Source: Actinobacteria bacterium 69-20 (lineage in GTDB: Bacteria; Actinomycetota; Actinomycetes; Mycobacteriales; Nakamurellaceae). Taken from it: DNA of 64,000 bases. This document shows positions 1 through 9,321 of this stretch, one piece after another. The stretch is taken from positions 131,654-195,653 of the forward strand of contig MKSW01000006.1 of assembly GCA_001897425.1 (NCBI GenBank), written 5' to 3'. The notes below the pieces were generated by a model. It did no database searches, was not told where the DNA came from, and saw only the letters and a program-made list of their open reading frames with translations. How positions within the stretch are numbered: position 1 is the stretch's first letter; each line of letters opens with the position of its first letter. The position numbers and the translations under genes were made by a program.

Positions 1-9
1 CCTGCGACC

Positions 10-897
10 ATGTCCGATTACTGGCACCTCGCCTCCGGCAAGGTGCGCGATATCTACCGGGTGGATCGCGAACATCTGCTGATGGTGGCGTCCGACCGGA
101 TCAGCGCATACGACCACATTCTGCCGAGCACCATCCCGGACAAGGGCCGGGTGCTCACGGCGATGAGCGCGTTCTGGTTCGAGTTGCTCGCGGACGTCGT
201 CCCCAACCATGTGGTCGCCATCCTGGACGACGCGCGGATCCCCGACGAGGTCGCGGGGCGGGCGATGCTGGTGCGCTCACTCGACATGATTCCGGTGGAA
301 TGCGTTGCCCGGGGCTACCTTTCGGGCTCCGGCTGGGCGGAGTACCGCGAGACCGGGGCTGTGTGCGGCGTACCGCTGCCTGGCGGCCTGGTGGAATCCT
401 CGGAGTTACCCGAGCCCATCTTCACCCCGGCGACCAAGGCAGAGTTCGGGCGACATGATGAGAACGTCAGCTATGAGGTGATGGCCGCGAAGGTGGGCGC
501 AGACCGCGCTGCGGAGCTGCGCGAGGTGACGCTGGCGGTCTACGCGCGGGCCGCCGCGCACGCGCAGTCCCGCGGGATCCTGTTGGCGGACACCAAGTTC
601 GAGTTCGGTCTGGACCACGTGACCGGACGCCTGGTGCTCGCCGACGAGGTGCTCACGCCGGACTCCTCCCGCTTCTGGCCGGCCGCGGGGTACCGCGCCG
701 GCGGGCCGCAGCCGTCTTTCGACAAGCAGTTCGTGCGTGATTGGCTCACCTCGCCGGCCTCGGGCTGGGATCGAGCGTCGGATTCCCCACCGCCTCCGCT
801 GCCGGAGAGCGTCATCTCCGCTACCCGCGCCCGGTATGTCGAGGCGTACGAGACGATCTCGGGGCGGTCCTTCGCCGACTGGCCCGGCGGCGCCTGA
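10..897 (+). CDS. purC: Phosphoribosylaminoimidazole-succinocarboxamide synthase (SAICAR synthetase)
   Basis: This cytosolic enzyme joins CAIR and aspartate with ATP to form SAICAR in de novo purine synthesis. The 295-residue protein has the family's usual single-domain length. The N-terminal SGKVRDIY nucleotide-binding segment (about residues 9-16) is followed by [10 protein letters not shown] (about 26-35), both hallmarks of Pur[11 protein letters not shown] and DTKFEFG further on are also family motifs. The start is the ATG ten bases into the window, so its upstream signals are mostly not visible. A short perfect hairpin follows the stop codon. Housekeeping gene; no oddities seen. Confidence 0.96.
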   Translation: MSDYWHLASGKVRDIYRVDREHLLMVASDRISAYDHILPSTIPDKGRVLTAMSAFWFELLADVVPNHVVAILDDARIPDEVAGRAMLVRSLDMIPVECVARGYLSGSGWAEYRETGAVCGVPLPGGLVESSELPEPIFTPATKAEFGRHDENVSYEVMAAKVGADRAAELREVTLAVYARAAAHAQSRGILLADTKFEFGLDHVTGRLVLADEVLTPDSSRFWPAAGYRAGGPQPSFDKQFVRDWLTSPASGWDRASDSPPPPLPESVISATRARYVEAYETISGRSFADWPGGA

Positions 898-899
898 CC

Positions 900-918
900 G
901 CACGCTGCCTGAGCGTGC
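900..918 (+). terminator. Hairpin after purC, possible terminator
   Basis: Perfect 7-bp inverted repeat, GCACGCT and AGCGTGC, around a 5-base loop, starting three bases after the purC stop. No T-tract follows, which is common for actinobacterial terminators, so the role is an inference from position. Confidence 0.4.
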
Positions 919-1016
919 CCAGCCCGAGCGCGACCTGAGCGGCCTGGCGGGAACGGTAGCGTGGGGGCAGCGCGGCGAAGGGGTCTGCCGCCGTGACCGG
1001 ACCGAAGGAGCACGCC

Positions 1017-2165
1017 ATGCCCGAGGCCTACATCGTGGATGCCGTCCGCACTCCCGTCGGGCGCCGTGGTGGCGGCCTGGCGCACGTGCATTCCGCCGAC
1101 CTCGGCGCCCATGTGATGCGTGAACTGGTTACCCGCACCGGCATCGACCCGGCCGCGGTCGACGAGGTGATCTTCGGCTGCCTTGACCAGATCGGTTCCC
1201 AGGCCATGGATGTCGCGCGCACCTGCTGGCTGGCCGCTGGCCTGCCGGACACGGTTCCCGGTACCACGATCGATCGGCAGTGCGGCTCCTCGCAACAGGC
1301 CATCTCGTTCGCGGCCCAGGCCGTCATGTCCGGAACCGAGGACCTGGTGGTCGCCGGGGGTGTGCAGAACATGTCGGCGATCCCGATCCAGTCCTCGAAC
1401 CTGGCGGCGAAGGATCTCGGCTTCCCCGATCCGTTCTCCGGCTCCGCGGGCTGGACGCAACGCTACGGCAACGAACCCGTCTCGCAGTTCCACGGCGCCG
1501 AGATGATCGCCGAGAAGTGGGGGATCAGCCGGGAGGATATGGAGGAGTTCGCGATCGGCTCGCACGAAAAGGCGCTCGCCGCGCAAGCCGCGGGGCGCTT
1601 TGATTCCGAGATCGCGCCCATAGCCGGCGTTCTCGCGGACGAGGGGCCGCGCGTGCCGAACCGTGAGAAGATCGCCTCGCTGAAACCGCTGACCGAAGGC
1701 GGCCGCATTACGGCCGCCGTGGCGAGCCAGATCTCGGATGGTTCCGCGGCGCTGCTCATTGCCTCCGAGCGGGCGCTGAAGGAGCACGGCCTCACTCCCC
1801 GTGCCCGGATCCACCACGTCTCGGGCCGCGGCGCCGACCCGATCATCATGCTTACCGCGCCCATTCCGGCGACCGAGTACGCGCTGAAACGCTCCGGGAT
1901 GACGCTCGACGACATCGATCTCGTCGAGATCAACGAAGCGTTCGCCTCGGTGGTACTCGCCTGGCTCGCCGAGACCCATTGCGACCCGGCGAAAGTCAAC
2001 GTCAACGGCGGCGCGATCGCGCTCGGGCACCCGCTCGGCGCGACCGGCGCGCGGCTCATGACCACGCTCCTCGCGGAACTTGATCGCACCAGGAGACGCT
2101 TCGGACTGCAGACCATGTGCGAGGGCGGCGGGCAGGCGAACGTGACGATCGTCGAGCGGCTCTAG
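1017..2165 (+). CDS. Acetyl-CoA acyltransferase (thiolase)
   Basis: Degradative-type thiolase of 382 residues that would cleave 3-ketoacyl-CoA to acetyl-CoA and a shortened acyl-CoA. The acylated nucleophile is Cys89 in the QCGSS motif. The NEAFAS loop, the GHPLGATGAR histidine motif and the C-terminal CEGGGQ cysteine motif complete the active site. The ATG at 1017 is chosen because AAGGAG lies six bases upstream; an in-frame GTG at 993 would place that ribosome site inside the gene. It stands alone between purC and an ABC importer, so its substrate is unknown. A steroid or fatty-acid beta-oxidation thiolase is possible. Confidence 0.9.
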   Translation: MPEAYIVDAVRTPVGRRGGGLAHVHSADLGAHVMRELVTRTGIDPAAVDEVIFGCLDQIGSQAMDVARTCWLAAGLPDTVPGTTIDRQCGSSQQAISFAAQAVMSGTEDLVVAGGVQNMSAIPIQSSNLAAKDLGFPDPFSGSAGWTQRYGNEPVSQFHGAEMIAEKWGISREDMEEFAIGSHEKALAAQAAGRFDSEIAPIAGVLADEGPRVPNREKIASLKPLTEGGRITAAVASQISDGSAALLIASERALKEHGLTPRARIHHVSGRGADPIIMLTAPIPATEYALKRSGMTLDDIDLVEINEAFASVVLAWLAETHCDPAKVNVNGGAIALGHPLGATGARLMTTLLAELDRTRRRFGLQTMCEGGGQANVTIVERL

Positions 2166-2365
2166 CCAATCGACACCAAAAGGTCCGAAACCATGCCAAT
2201 GGCGTTATTTTCTGGATTCGTCGTCATTTCGTGATCCACTCCGACGAGACGGCGGGCGCGCCGAAGGCTAATCTCGGACTGAAGTTCGCAACGTTTCGGA
2301 TGACGACCGCCGCACGCCCGCGGTAGTGAGCCCGGCCGTTGCTGCCCGACTGACTAAGGAGTGTT

Positions 2366-3592
2366 ATGCGCGTACATCGAATGCGGACCGCAGCCCTCGC
2401 GGGTATCGCCGCGCTGTCCATGGTGGTAGCGGCATGCGGTTCGTCCGGCGGGACCGGGACGCCGTCGCAAAGCTCATCCGAGTCCAGCTCATCGCAGAGT
2501 TCGCAGAGCTCCTCGAGCCAGCAGAGCTCGTCCTCCAGCGGTTCGGGCGGCTCCGGTAGCTCCGCGGATGCCAAGACCGCGACGTCGGCGAGCGACTTCG
2601 GCGGCATGGACGGCCTCGTCGCGGCGGCCAAGAAGGAGGGCCAACTGAACGTCATCGCCCTTCCGCCGGACTGGGCGAACTACGGCGCGATCATCAAGGC
2701 CTTCTCCGCCAAGTACGGCATCACGGTCAATTCGCAGAACCCGAACGGTTCCTCCGCACAGGAGATCGAGGCCGCCAAGACCAATGCGGGCACCAACACC
2801 GCGCCGGACGTCTTCGATCTCGGACCGGCCGTCGCCCTCGCCTCGACCGACATGTTCGCGCCGTACAAGGTGCAGGCCTGGGCCGACATCCCGGATGCGA
2901 ACAAGGAGGCATCCGGCCTGTGGTTCAACGACTACACCGGCGTGATGAGCGTCGGCTACAACAAGACCAAGTTCGGTGAGATCACCAGCCTCAACGACCT
3001 TCTGGGCGCGAAGTTCAAGGGCACGTTCGCGCTCAACGGCAATCCGACCCAGGCGGGGGCCGCGTTCAGCGGATTCGTCATGGTCGCGCTCGCGAACGGT
3101 GGTAGCCCCGACAACCTGCAACCGGGCATCGACTTCTTCAAGAAGGCCAAGGACGCCGGCACGTTCATCCCGATCGATCCGACCCCGGCCACCATCGCCT
3201 CCGGCCAGACTGGCGTGGTGATCGACTGGTCGTACAACCAGCTCTCCGCGGCCCAGCAGCTCAAGAAGCAGGGCGTGGACTGGGCGATGTATGTGCCCGA
3301 CAACGCCGCCGTCGGCTCGTACTACGTGCAGGCGATCAACAAGGGTGCCCCGCACCCGGCCGCCGCGCGGCTGTGGGAGGAGTTCCTCTACACGCCTGAA
3401 GCGCAGAACCTGTACATGGCCGGTGGTGCGCAGCCGGTGGAGTTCGAGGCCATGAAGAAGGCCGGCACGCTGGACGCCACCGCCGAGGCGAGCCTGCCGA
3501 AGACGTCGAGCCCGATCATCCAGCTCACCGACGCTCAGCAGAAGGCCGCGTCCACCTTCCTGAACTCGAACTGGTCGAAGATCGCCGGCTGA
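2366..3592 (+). CDS. ABC importer substrate-binding lipoprotein (family 1, iron/phosphonate/polyamine type)
   Basis: The 408-residue extracellular binding protein begins with a signal peptide ending in a lipobox (VVAAC, Cys24), so it is probably lipid-anchored outside the membrane. A serine-rich linker (about residues 25-65) tethers the binding domain, which resembles the AfuA/FbpA/PhnS group of solute-binding proteins. TAAGGAG sits upstream of the ATG with normal spacing. Two permeases and an ATPase follow within a few bases, forming a complete importer operon. Substrate cannot be read from the sequence: ferric iron, 2-aminoethylphosphonate and a polyamine or carboxylate are all possible for this architecture. 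Confidence 0.88.
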   Translation: MRVHRMRTAALAGIAALSMVVAACGSSGGTGTPSQSSSESSSSQSSQSSSSQQSSSSSGSGGSGSSADAKTATSASDFGGMDGLVAAAKKEGQLNVIALPPDWANYGAIIKAFSAKYGITVNSQNPNGSSAQEIEAAKTNAGTNTAPDVFDLGPAVALASTDMFAPYKVQAWADIPDANKEASGLWFNDYTGVMSVGYNKTKFGEITSLNDLLGAKFKGTFALNGNPTQAGAAFSGFVMVALANGGSPDNLQPGIDFFKKAKDAGTFIPIDPTPATIASGQTGVVIDWSYNQLSAAQQLKKQGVDWAMYVPDNAAVGSYYVQAINKGAPHPAAARLWEEFLYTPEAQNLYMAGGAQPVEFEAMKKAGTLDATAEASLPKTSSPIIQLTDAQQKAASTFLNSNWSKIAG

Positions 3593-3605
3593 TCCCACCG
3601 GGTCC

Positions 3606-4514
3606 ATGACGACGACAATCGACACGCTCGCCCCCGTGTCCGCGCCTCGCCCGGCGCGGCGCGGACACGGGTGGCGGAGCGCGCGGTCGGCGATCGGGAC
3701 GATCCCGTTCTTCGGGTACGTCGCGGTCTTCCTGATCATCCCGACGGCGATCGTGGTGATCGGCGCCTTCCGGGCGCCCGGTGGCGCGTTCAGCTGGGTC
3801 AACATCCTGGCGCTCGGCGACTCAACGGTGATCGACGCATTCGTCGCCTCCGTTGTGCTGTCCGCCGTGACGGCCGCGATCGGCGCGGTCTTCGGGGGGC
3901 TGCTCGCCTATGTGCTCGTCACCGGCAGGCCCGGGTCGATCTCGCGCCGGATCGTGACCGCCGTCTGTTCGGTGCTGGCCCAGTTCGGCGGGGTGATGCT
4001 CGCGTTCGCGTTCATCGCGACGCTCGGCTCGGCCGGGATGATCTCGAACCTGTTGCGCGACTGGCTGGGTGTCGAGACGACCGGCGCCTACCTGTACACG
4101 GTGCCGGGCCTGATCCTCGTGTACACATACTTTCAGATCCCGCTCATGGTCATCGTGTTCCTGCCGGCCGTCGACGGCATCCGCGCGCAATGGCGCGAGG
4201 CGACCGAGACCCTCGGCGGATCGACGTGGGTGTACTGGCGGCGGGTCGCCGGGCCGCTGCTCGCGCCGGCCTTCCTGGGGTCACTGCTGCTGCTCTTCGC
4301 CAACGCCTTCTCGGCATACGCCACGGCTGCGGCGCTCGTCACGCAGTCGACTCCCATTGTGCCGCTGAAGATCTCGGGCGCAATTACCAACGAGGTGAAC
4401 GTCGGCCACGCCGATCTCGCCAAGTCGCTGGCGCTCGGCATGGTCATTATCGTCGCCATCGTCATGTGGCTCTATGCCTTGTTGCAGAAGCGCACAGCAA
4501 AGTGGTTGGGGTGA
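3606..4514 (+). CDS. ABC transporter permease (first)
   Basis: Integral membrane subunit of 302 residues with about six hydrophobic segments after a short cytoplasmic N-terminus. The EAA-type loop (WREATETLGGSTWVYWRRV, about residues 196-215) is the site that contacts the ATPase. It starts 13 bases after the binding-protein stop and ends just before the second permease. The two permeases are distinct, as in PotBC or PhnV-type importers. Substrate is unknown. Confidence 0.9.
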   Translation: MTTTIDTLAPVSAPRPARRGHGWRSARSAIGTIPFFGYVAVFLIIPTAIVVIGAFRAPGGAFSWVNILALGDSTVIDAFVASVVLSAVTAAIGAVFGGLLAYVLVTGRPGSISRRIVTAVCSVLAQFGGVMLAFAFIATLGSAGMISNLLRDWLGVETTGAYLYTVPGLILVYTYFQIPLMVIVFLPAVDGIRAQWREATETLGGSTWVYWRRVAGPLLAPAFLGSLLLLFANAFSAYATAAALVTQSTPIVPLKISGAITNEVNVGHADLAKSLALGMVIIVAIVMWLYALLQKRTAKWLG

Positions 4515-4521
4515 AACGAGT

Positions 4522-5403
4522 ATGACGACGTCCGTGGCCGTGCAGCCGTCGCGAGATACCGCACGACCCCAGCAACTACGGCGCACCATGCGTCGTAAAC
4601 AGACCACCATTCGCTGGATCGTGATCGCCGTCATCATGGCGTTCTTCCTGATCCCGCTGCTGTCGATGCTGTACTTCTCGTTGCGTTTTCCGCTGTCCGG
4701 CAAGTGGACCGGGCAGGCGTGGTCGAACGTCATCCACATCGGATCGATCGCGGCCGCCGACCCCGCGGACTACGGCCAACTGTGGACCGGGCTGAAGAAC
4801 TCCGCCGTCCTCGTCGTGCTGACCGTGGTGATCATGGTGGTCCTGCTCGTGCCGACGATGACGTGGGTCCGGCTGCGCGTCAAGTGGCTGTCGCGGACGG
4901 TGGAGTTCATCTGCCTGCTGCCGCTCACGATTCCGGCAATCGTCCTCGTGGTCGGCCTCGGCCCGGTCTACCGCATCGTGTCGAATGTGTTGTCCACCAA
5001 CACGATCTGGCTGTGTTTCGTCTATGTGGTGCTGGTGCTGCCGTTCGCCTACCGCGCGCTGGACGCCGGGTTGGCGGCCATCGATCTGACCACGCTGTCC
5101 GAGGCCGCCCGGAGCCTGGGCGCGCGCTGGTTCCGGATCATGTGGCAGATCGTGCTGCCCAACATCCGTAGCGCCGTGGTGTCGGCGTGCTTCATCTCGG
5201 TGGCGCTGGTGCTCGGCGAGTTCACGATCGCGCAGCTGCTCGCTCGGGACAACCTGCAGACCGGGATCTTCCTGGTCTCGCAATCCGACGGGCAGCTCGC
5301 GGTGACCATGTCGTTGGCGGCTCTGATACTTGCGTTCGTGCTGCTCATGGTGTTGTCGTTGTTCTCCGGCGACGGCCGGCGCACGAAGGGAGCCTCGGCA
5401 TGA
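4522..5403 (+). CDS. ABC transporter permease (second)
   Basis: Second membrane subunit of the same importer, 293 residues, with about six hydrophobic segments. The EAA-type loop is at SEAARSLGARWFRIMWQIVL. The ATG at 4522 is chosen because it follows directly after the first permease; the earlier in-frame ATG at 4474 would start inside that gene. The stop overlaps the start of the ATPase gene (ATGA), which indicates translational coupling. Confidence 0.9.
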   Translation: MTTSVAVQPSRDTARPQQLRRTMRRKQTTIRWIVIAVIMAFFLIPLLSMLYFSLRFPLSGKWTGQAWSNVIHIGSIAAADPADYGQLWTGLKNSAVLVVLTVVIMVVLLVPTMTWVRLRVKWLSRTVEFICLLPLTIPAIVLVVGLGPVYRIVSNVLSTNTIWLCFVYVVLVLPFAYRALDAGLAAIDLTTLSEAARSLGARWFRIMWQIVLPNIRSAVVSACFISVALVLGEFTIAQLLARDNLQTGIFLVSQSDGQLAVTMSLAALILAFVLLMVLSLFSGDGRRTKGASA

Positions 5404-6548
5404 GCACAGCTCGTATGGATACCGCAGGTGTCGGCACGGTGGCCGGTGTGGCACCGGTCCACGGCGTGCTGGTCGAACTGAACGACTTGCGGCGCAGTTT
5501 CGGCACGGTCCGGGCGCTGGACGGCATGGACCTGACCATCAACCCCGGTGAGCTCGTCGTGCTGCTCGGGCCGTCGGGCTGCGGCAAGACGACCGCGCTC
5601 CGGGTGTTGGCGGGGCTGGAGGATGCCGACTCCGGCCGCATCACGGTGGACGGCAGGGACATCTCGTCGGTGCCGACCTCGAAGCGCGACATGGGCATGG
5701 TGTTCCAGGCCTACTCCCTGTTTCCGCATATGACGGCCCTGCAGAATGTCGAATTCGGACTCACGTTGCGCGGCAAGGGGTCTGCCGAACGGAGGCGCAT
5801 CGCCGGCAACTATCTGGAGCTCGTCGGCCTGTCGGAACAGGCGGGGCGTTACGCGCGCCAACTCTCCGGCGGCCAGCAGCAGCGGGTAGCGCTGGCGCGC
5901 GCCCTGGCCATCGAGCCGAAGGTGCTCCTTTTGGATGAGCCGCTATCGGCACTGGACGCCAAGGTGCGTGTCCAGCTTCGTGACGAGATCCGCCGCATCC
6001 AACTGGAACTCGGGATCACCACCCTGTTCGTGACGCACGACCAGGAGGAGGCACTCGCCGTCGCCGACCGCGTCGGCGTCATGTGGGAGGGCCGGATCCA
6101 ACAGATCGCCAGCCCCGCGGAGCTGTACACCGCGCCGGTCAACAAGTTCGTCGCCGAGTTCGTGGGCCTGAGCAACCCCTTGCCGGGAACGGCATCCGAG
6201 GGAGCGGCAACCGTTCTCGGGCAACGGGTCCCGCTGCTGCCAGGGTCGCCGCCGTCGGGTTCCGTGACGGTGCTGGTCCGCCCGGAGGCCGTGACGCTGG
6301 TGCCGGGACCCGACTCGGCAGCCGGCAGCGATGTCCGGCCGGGTTCCGTCACCGGGACGATCGTCGGGACGAGCTTCCTGGGTTCCACCGGCCGCGCGCA
6401 GGTGCGGTTGGCCGACGGCACGCTGATCATCGCGCAGATCGCGAGCGCGGACGTGGCGGTCCTCCGGGTCGGCGAGACGGTCGACGTTCGCCTCGAGCAG
6501 GTGCCCGCCCTCGCCGTCGCGTCGATGGCATCGCGAGGGTCACTCTAG
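5400..6548 (+). CDS. ABC transporter ATP-binding protein (PotA/FbpC type)
   Basis: ATPase of 382 residues that powers the importer encoded just upstream. Walker A is GPSGCGKT (about residues 57-64), the signature is LSGGQQQR, Walker B is VLLLDEP, and a switch histidine follows in VTHDQEEA. A C-terminal TOBE-like regulatory region (about residues 260-380) is typical of polyamine, iron and phosphonate importers. The start ATG overlaps the preceding stop, with GAAGGGA upstream. It is the last gene of the four-gene operon, and base composition changes sharply after it. Confidence 0.92.
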   Translation: MSTARMDTAGVGTVAGVAPVHGVLVELNDLRRSFGTVRALDGMDLTINPGELVVLLGPSGCGKTTALRVLAGLEDADSGRITVDGRDISSVPTSKRDMGMVFQAYSLFPHMTALQNVEFGLTLRGKGSAERRRIAGNYLELVGLSEQAGRYARQLSGGQQQRVALARALAIEPKVLLLDEPLSALDAKVRVQLRDEIRRIQLELGITTLFVTHDQEEALAVADRVGVMWEGRIQQIASPAELYTAPVNKFVAEFVGLSNPLPGTASEGAATVLGQRVPLLPGSPPSGSVTVLVRPEAVTLVPGPDSAAGSDVRPGSVTGTIVGTSFLGSTGRAQVRLADGTLIIAQIASADVAVLRVGETVDVRLEQVPALAVASMASRGSL

Positions 6549-6570
6549 ACGCAACACCTAGACGCAACAC
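6545..6570 (+). repeat. 13-bp perfect tandem duplication at island left edge
   Basis: CTAGACGCAACAC occurs twice back to back, the first copy containing the stop codon of the ABC ATPase gene. It lies exactly where the GC-rich host sequence gives way to the lower-GC block, so it could be an insertion scar, but no matching copy was recognised at the right edge. Confidence 0.6.
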
Positions 6571-6907
6571 ACCAGTCGCGCCTTCTCAGCGAAACACCTG
6601 GTGATCCACGCGTGTGTAGTTGCTTCAATCAGTTACGGCCGGTCCTTTCGCGCACCGCTGTGCCAATTTGGCGTGGACACGCCGACTTCGGGCTGATCAT
6701 CTGAGTCGGCCCGGACCCGATCTTCCAACGGGCCCTCGCTGATCCCCAGACCTTAGCCTCTCGGCGCGATCGGGCTACCTGGCTCAGGGTGCGAGCCGAA
6801 CCGTACTCCTCGGCTACGAGACGCGCTTTTCGGGCCTCGAGGCCAGGCTGGGTGACCCTCGTACAGTAGCTCTTGACGCGAGCAGAGCTATCAGTAATAC
6901 TGTAATA
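6549..6907. other. Intergenic region at the left edge of a lower-GC block
   Basis: About 360 bases without a convincing gene. It holds the 13-bp tandem duplication at its left end and a promoter with a palindromic site at its right end. No transposase remnant, tRNA or attachment site was recognised between them. Confidence 0.6.
6873..6907 (+). promoter_or_regulatory. Probable leaderless promoter with palindromic operator for the ECH/importer operon
   Basis: TTGACG (6873-6878) and TAATAC (6895-6900) are separated by 16 bases and would place the transcript start on or next to the ATG at 6908. An 11-bp palindrome, CAGTA-A-TACTG (6892-6902), covers the -10 box. A TetR-type gene closes the downstream operon and is the obvious candidate to bind here; that link is inference. 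Confidence 0.6.
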
Positions 6908-7723
6908 ATGATGACAACTGAAGCTGAAGGAGGACGGGTTCGAGCAGAGCGCATCGGGGATACGGTGCGCATTTGCCTGAACGATCCCGCGCGGTTGAAC
7001 CCGTTCACCGCGGACGTGAGCATCGCGCTCGACTCTCTCGTTGCCCAAGCAGTAGATACCGGGGCAGACGCGATAATTTTTTGGGGAGAAGGCCGATCCT
7101 TCTCGTCCGGGGCAGACATGGAAGGGTTTCGTACCACCATCTCAGAATTGCAGAGCGGCGAAGGGTTTCCAAAGTTCTATAGATCCGAGCGATCGCTGAT
7201 TCGTCTAGCACAGAACTTAAAACTGCCACATGTGACATCTATTGCAGCAGTTCATGGCTGGACAGTTGGTCAGGGCTTCGAATTAGCCATGGCATGCGAT
7301 TACATCGTGGCAGCCGAAGGAACGAAGTTTTGGATGCCTGAAACGTCGGTCGGTTGGAATGCCGGAATGGGTACAGCGCAGACGCTCGTGAAGACAGTCG
7401 GCACCGGTTACGCGAAGAGAATCTTGTTGCTCAATGAGAAGATTGACGCGCGACTCGCTGAATCACTCGGCATCGTGACACGTGTAGCTCCCGCGGGGAA
7501 GCAACTTGAGGTCGCGCTGGAGCTGCTTGAAGTCGTGCGGAAGAATGCGCCGATGGCTCAGGCGTTCCAGAAGAAGCTCATTGACATGGCAACAGCGATG
7601 TCACTGGATGACTCTCGGGAGCTTGAAGTGATCACCGGTCATTGGCTCGCGTATACATCCGACGTCCTGGAAGCGGCCACAGCGTTTACAGAAAGCCGAA
7701 GCGCGATATTCAAAGGTATGTGA
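6908..7723 (+). CDS. Enoyl-CoA hydratase/isomerase family protein
   Basis: Crotonase-fold protein of 271 residues. The oxyanion-hole segment SFSSGAD (about 65-70) and the second loop GQGFELAMACD are present. Glutamates at about 125 (FELA) and 145 (PETSVGW) match both catalytic acids of enoyl-CoA hydratase, so hydration of a 2-enoyl-CoA is plausible. Other crotonase reactions cannot be excluded. It probably starts without a leader at the ATG 7-8 bases after the -10 box. GC content is clearly lower than in the flanking core genes. The stop overlaps the next gene (TGATG), so the two are coupled. Confidence 0.85.
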   Translation: MMTTEAEGGRVRAERIGDTVRICLNDPARLNPFTADVSIALDSLVAQAVDTGADAIIFWGEGRSFSSGADMEGFRTTISELQSGEGFPKFYRSERSLIRLAQNLKLPHVTSIAAVHGWTVGQGFELAMACDYIVAAEGTKFWMPETSVGWNAGMGTAQTLVKTVGTGYAKRILLLNEKIDARLAESLGIVTRVAPAGKQLEVALELLEVVRKNAPMAQAFQKKLIDMATAMSLDDSRELEVITGHWLAYTSDVLEAATAFTESRSAIFKGM

Positions 7724-9321
7724 TGGAGCTCGATCTGATCGATGCCGCGCGCGCCAAATTTCCCTATGCCGGGACAGGGCCATGTGATGTTCTCGCCGGC
7801 CGGGTAGCGCGAAACCCGGATCTGATAGCCCTCATAGACTATCGAGACAGTCGTATAACGAATAAGGAACTATGGTCGCTCGTATCAAGTATCGCCAAGA
7901 ATCTATCCGATAGCGGCATTCAGTCGCACAGCGTTGTGGCTGTGATTGGGAAAAACTCCATCGATTATGTTGCTACGATGTTTGCAGTATGGGCGCTGGG
8001 TGCTATTTTCGTTCCATTTGACCCTGAGCAACCTGCCGCATCGATCGCACGCTCCCTCGAATTGATCAGACCATCTCACCTGGTCGCCGATCCAGTATCG
8101 TGGGATGGTGATGCTGCTGCGCTCGTCGAGCTTGCGGTATATGACGAGGCTGTTTATCTGGATATAACGAAACTACGTGCCGAAGAAGATTCCACGTGTA
8201 TATTCCCGCATGAAGATCAATGGGTTCGTGGCCAAGAGATAGCAGCTCTTTATCTGAGTTCAGGGACAACAGGAAAATCCAAAGCGTGCATGATGCCTGC
8301 AGATTACCTGTTATGGGCTGGCGAAGAGTTCTCGCGAGCTGCAGAACTAAATAGTGACGACCTGGTTCTAACCCTGGGCTCTTTCGCTCACGTCAACGCG
8401 ATCTGGGCGTTGATGGGTTCTTTGGTGAATGGAACCACGCACGCCTTTGAACAGAAATTCTCGTTATCGCGCTTTTGGGAACGTATCCGGGCGACGCGGG
8501 CGACGGTGTTTGACTATGTGGGCACTATTATCTCTCTGCTCCTGAAGCAGACGGCGGCTATTGAGACAGCCGATCTCGCGCCCCGGGCCGGGATCGGGGG
8601 AGCGGCTCATAAGCAAGAGGTAATAGAGTTCGAGAAGCGGTTCGGCGTTCCGCTCCTGGAGTGTTACGGGCTGACGGAATGCGTCCTGCCAATATTCCAG
8701 CGTAAAGATGAACGAAAAGTCGGCAGCATCGGGCTGTTGTCGGAATATTTTGATTCGGCGATAGTTGATGGAGAGGGAGCGCAAGTCACCGAAAATACCA
8801 CCGGGGTTCTGAGGCTGAGGCCGAAGCACCGGCGGGCGATATTTGCAGGGTACTGGCATGATGATGCCAGCACACAGGCGGCTTTCGATGACGAATGGTT
8901 CATCACCGGTGATCGTGTTTCGCGAGATGATGAAGGGTATTTCACATTTCACGGAAGAAGCGGTCAGGTCATCCGCCGTCGAGGGGTCAATTTAAGTATT
9001 GACGAAATCGAGGCAGTGGTGCGTGATTATGGACAGGTTAAGAATTGCGCGGCATTCGGTATACCGTCACCATTGAGCGAAGAAGATCTCGTCCTTTTCG
9101 TCGTGCCATCATCACAGCCATTCGACGTCAGTGGTTTCGTGAGTTGGCTACGCACACAAGTGGCATCGGGTATGATGCCGGACTATTTGCAATTAGTTCC
9201 TAAGCTGCCGATGACTTCCAGTGAGCGAGTGCAGCGGACGGAAATTGCAGGATTGCTCGATCGAAACGAATTATTGGCAATTCAGCCCACAGCGTTAACT
9301 CAACGAAAGGGTTTCCAATGA
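7723..9321 (+). CDS. Acyl-CoA synthetase/AMP-dependent ligase with substituted A10 lysine
   Basis: ANL-superfamily enzyme of 532 residues that should activate a carboxylate as its CoA thioester. The phosphate loop LSSGTTGKSK (about 177-186), YGLTE (about 314-318), and the ITGD and hinge region are recognisable. The C-terminal A10 motif reads MTSSERVQR (497-505): where most family members have GK, this protein has Glu501-Arg502, so the lysine needed for adenylation is replaced by arginine. The start ATG overlaps the stop of the hydratase gene. CaiC-like ligases are the closest type by general pattern. Activity may be altered or the protein may act only in thioesterification. Confidence 0.85.
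   Translation: MELDLIDAARAKFPYAGTGPCDVLAGRVARNPDLIALIDYRDSRITNKELWSLVSSIAKNLSDSGIQSHSVVAVIGKNSIDYVATMFAVWALGAIFVPFDPEQPAASIARSLELIRPSHLVADPVSWDGDAAALVELAVYDEAVYLDITKLRAEEDSTCIFPHEDQWVRGQEIAALYLSSGTTGKSKACMMPADYLLWAGEEFSRAAELNSDDLVLTLGSFAHVNAIWALMGSLVNGTTHAFEQKFSLSRFWERIRATRATVFDYVGTIISLLLKQTAAIETADLAPRAGIGGAAHKQEVIEFEKRFGVPLLECYGLTECVLPIFQRKDERKVGSIGLLSEYFDSAIVDGEGAQVTENTTGVLRLRPKHRRAIFAGYWHDDASTQAAFDDEWFITGDRVSRDDEGYFTFHGRSGQVIRRRGVNLSIDEIEAVVRDYGQVKNCAAFGIPSPLSEEDLVLFVVPSSQPFDVSGFVSWLRTQVASGMMPDYLQLVPKLPMTSSERVQRTEIAGLLDRNELLAIQPTALTQRKGFQ

Noticed and set aside
993..1016. Upstream GTG start for the first thiolase
   Set aside because: The ribosome site AAGGAG lies between this GTG and the ATG at 1017, so it serves the ATG.
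540..2030. A 496-codon minus-strand open frame over purC and the thiolase
   Set aside because: It overlaps two well-supported genes on the opposite strand and its protein shows only the Arg/Gly/Asp-rich composition of a high-GC shadow frame.
4521..4533. Possible copy of the 13-bp motif at the start of the second permease
   Set aside because: TATGACGACGTCC has one mismatch at a fixed position and contains the start codon, so chance is likely.
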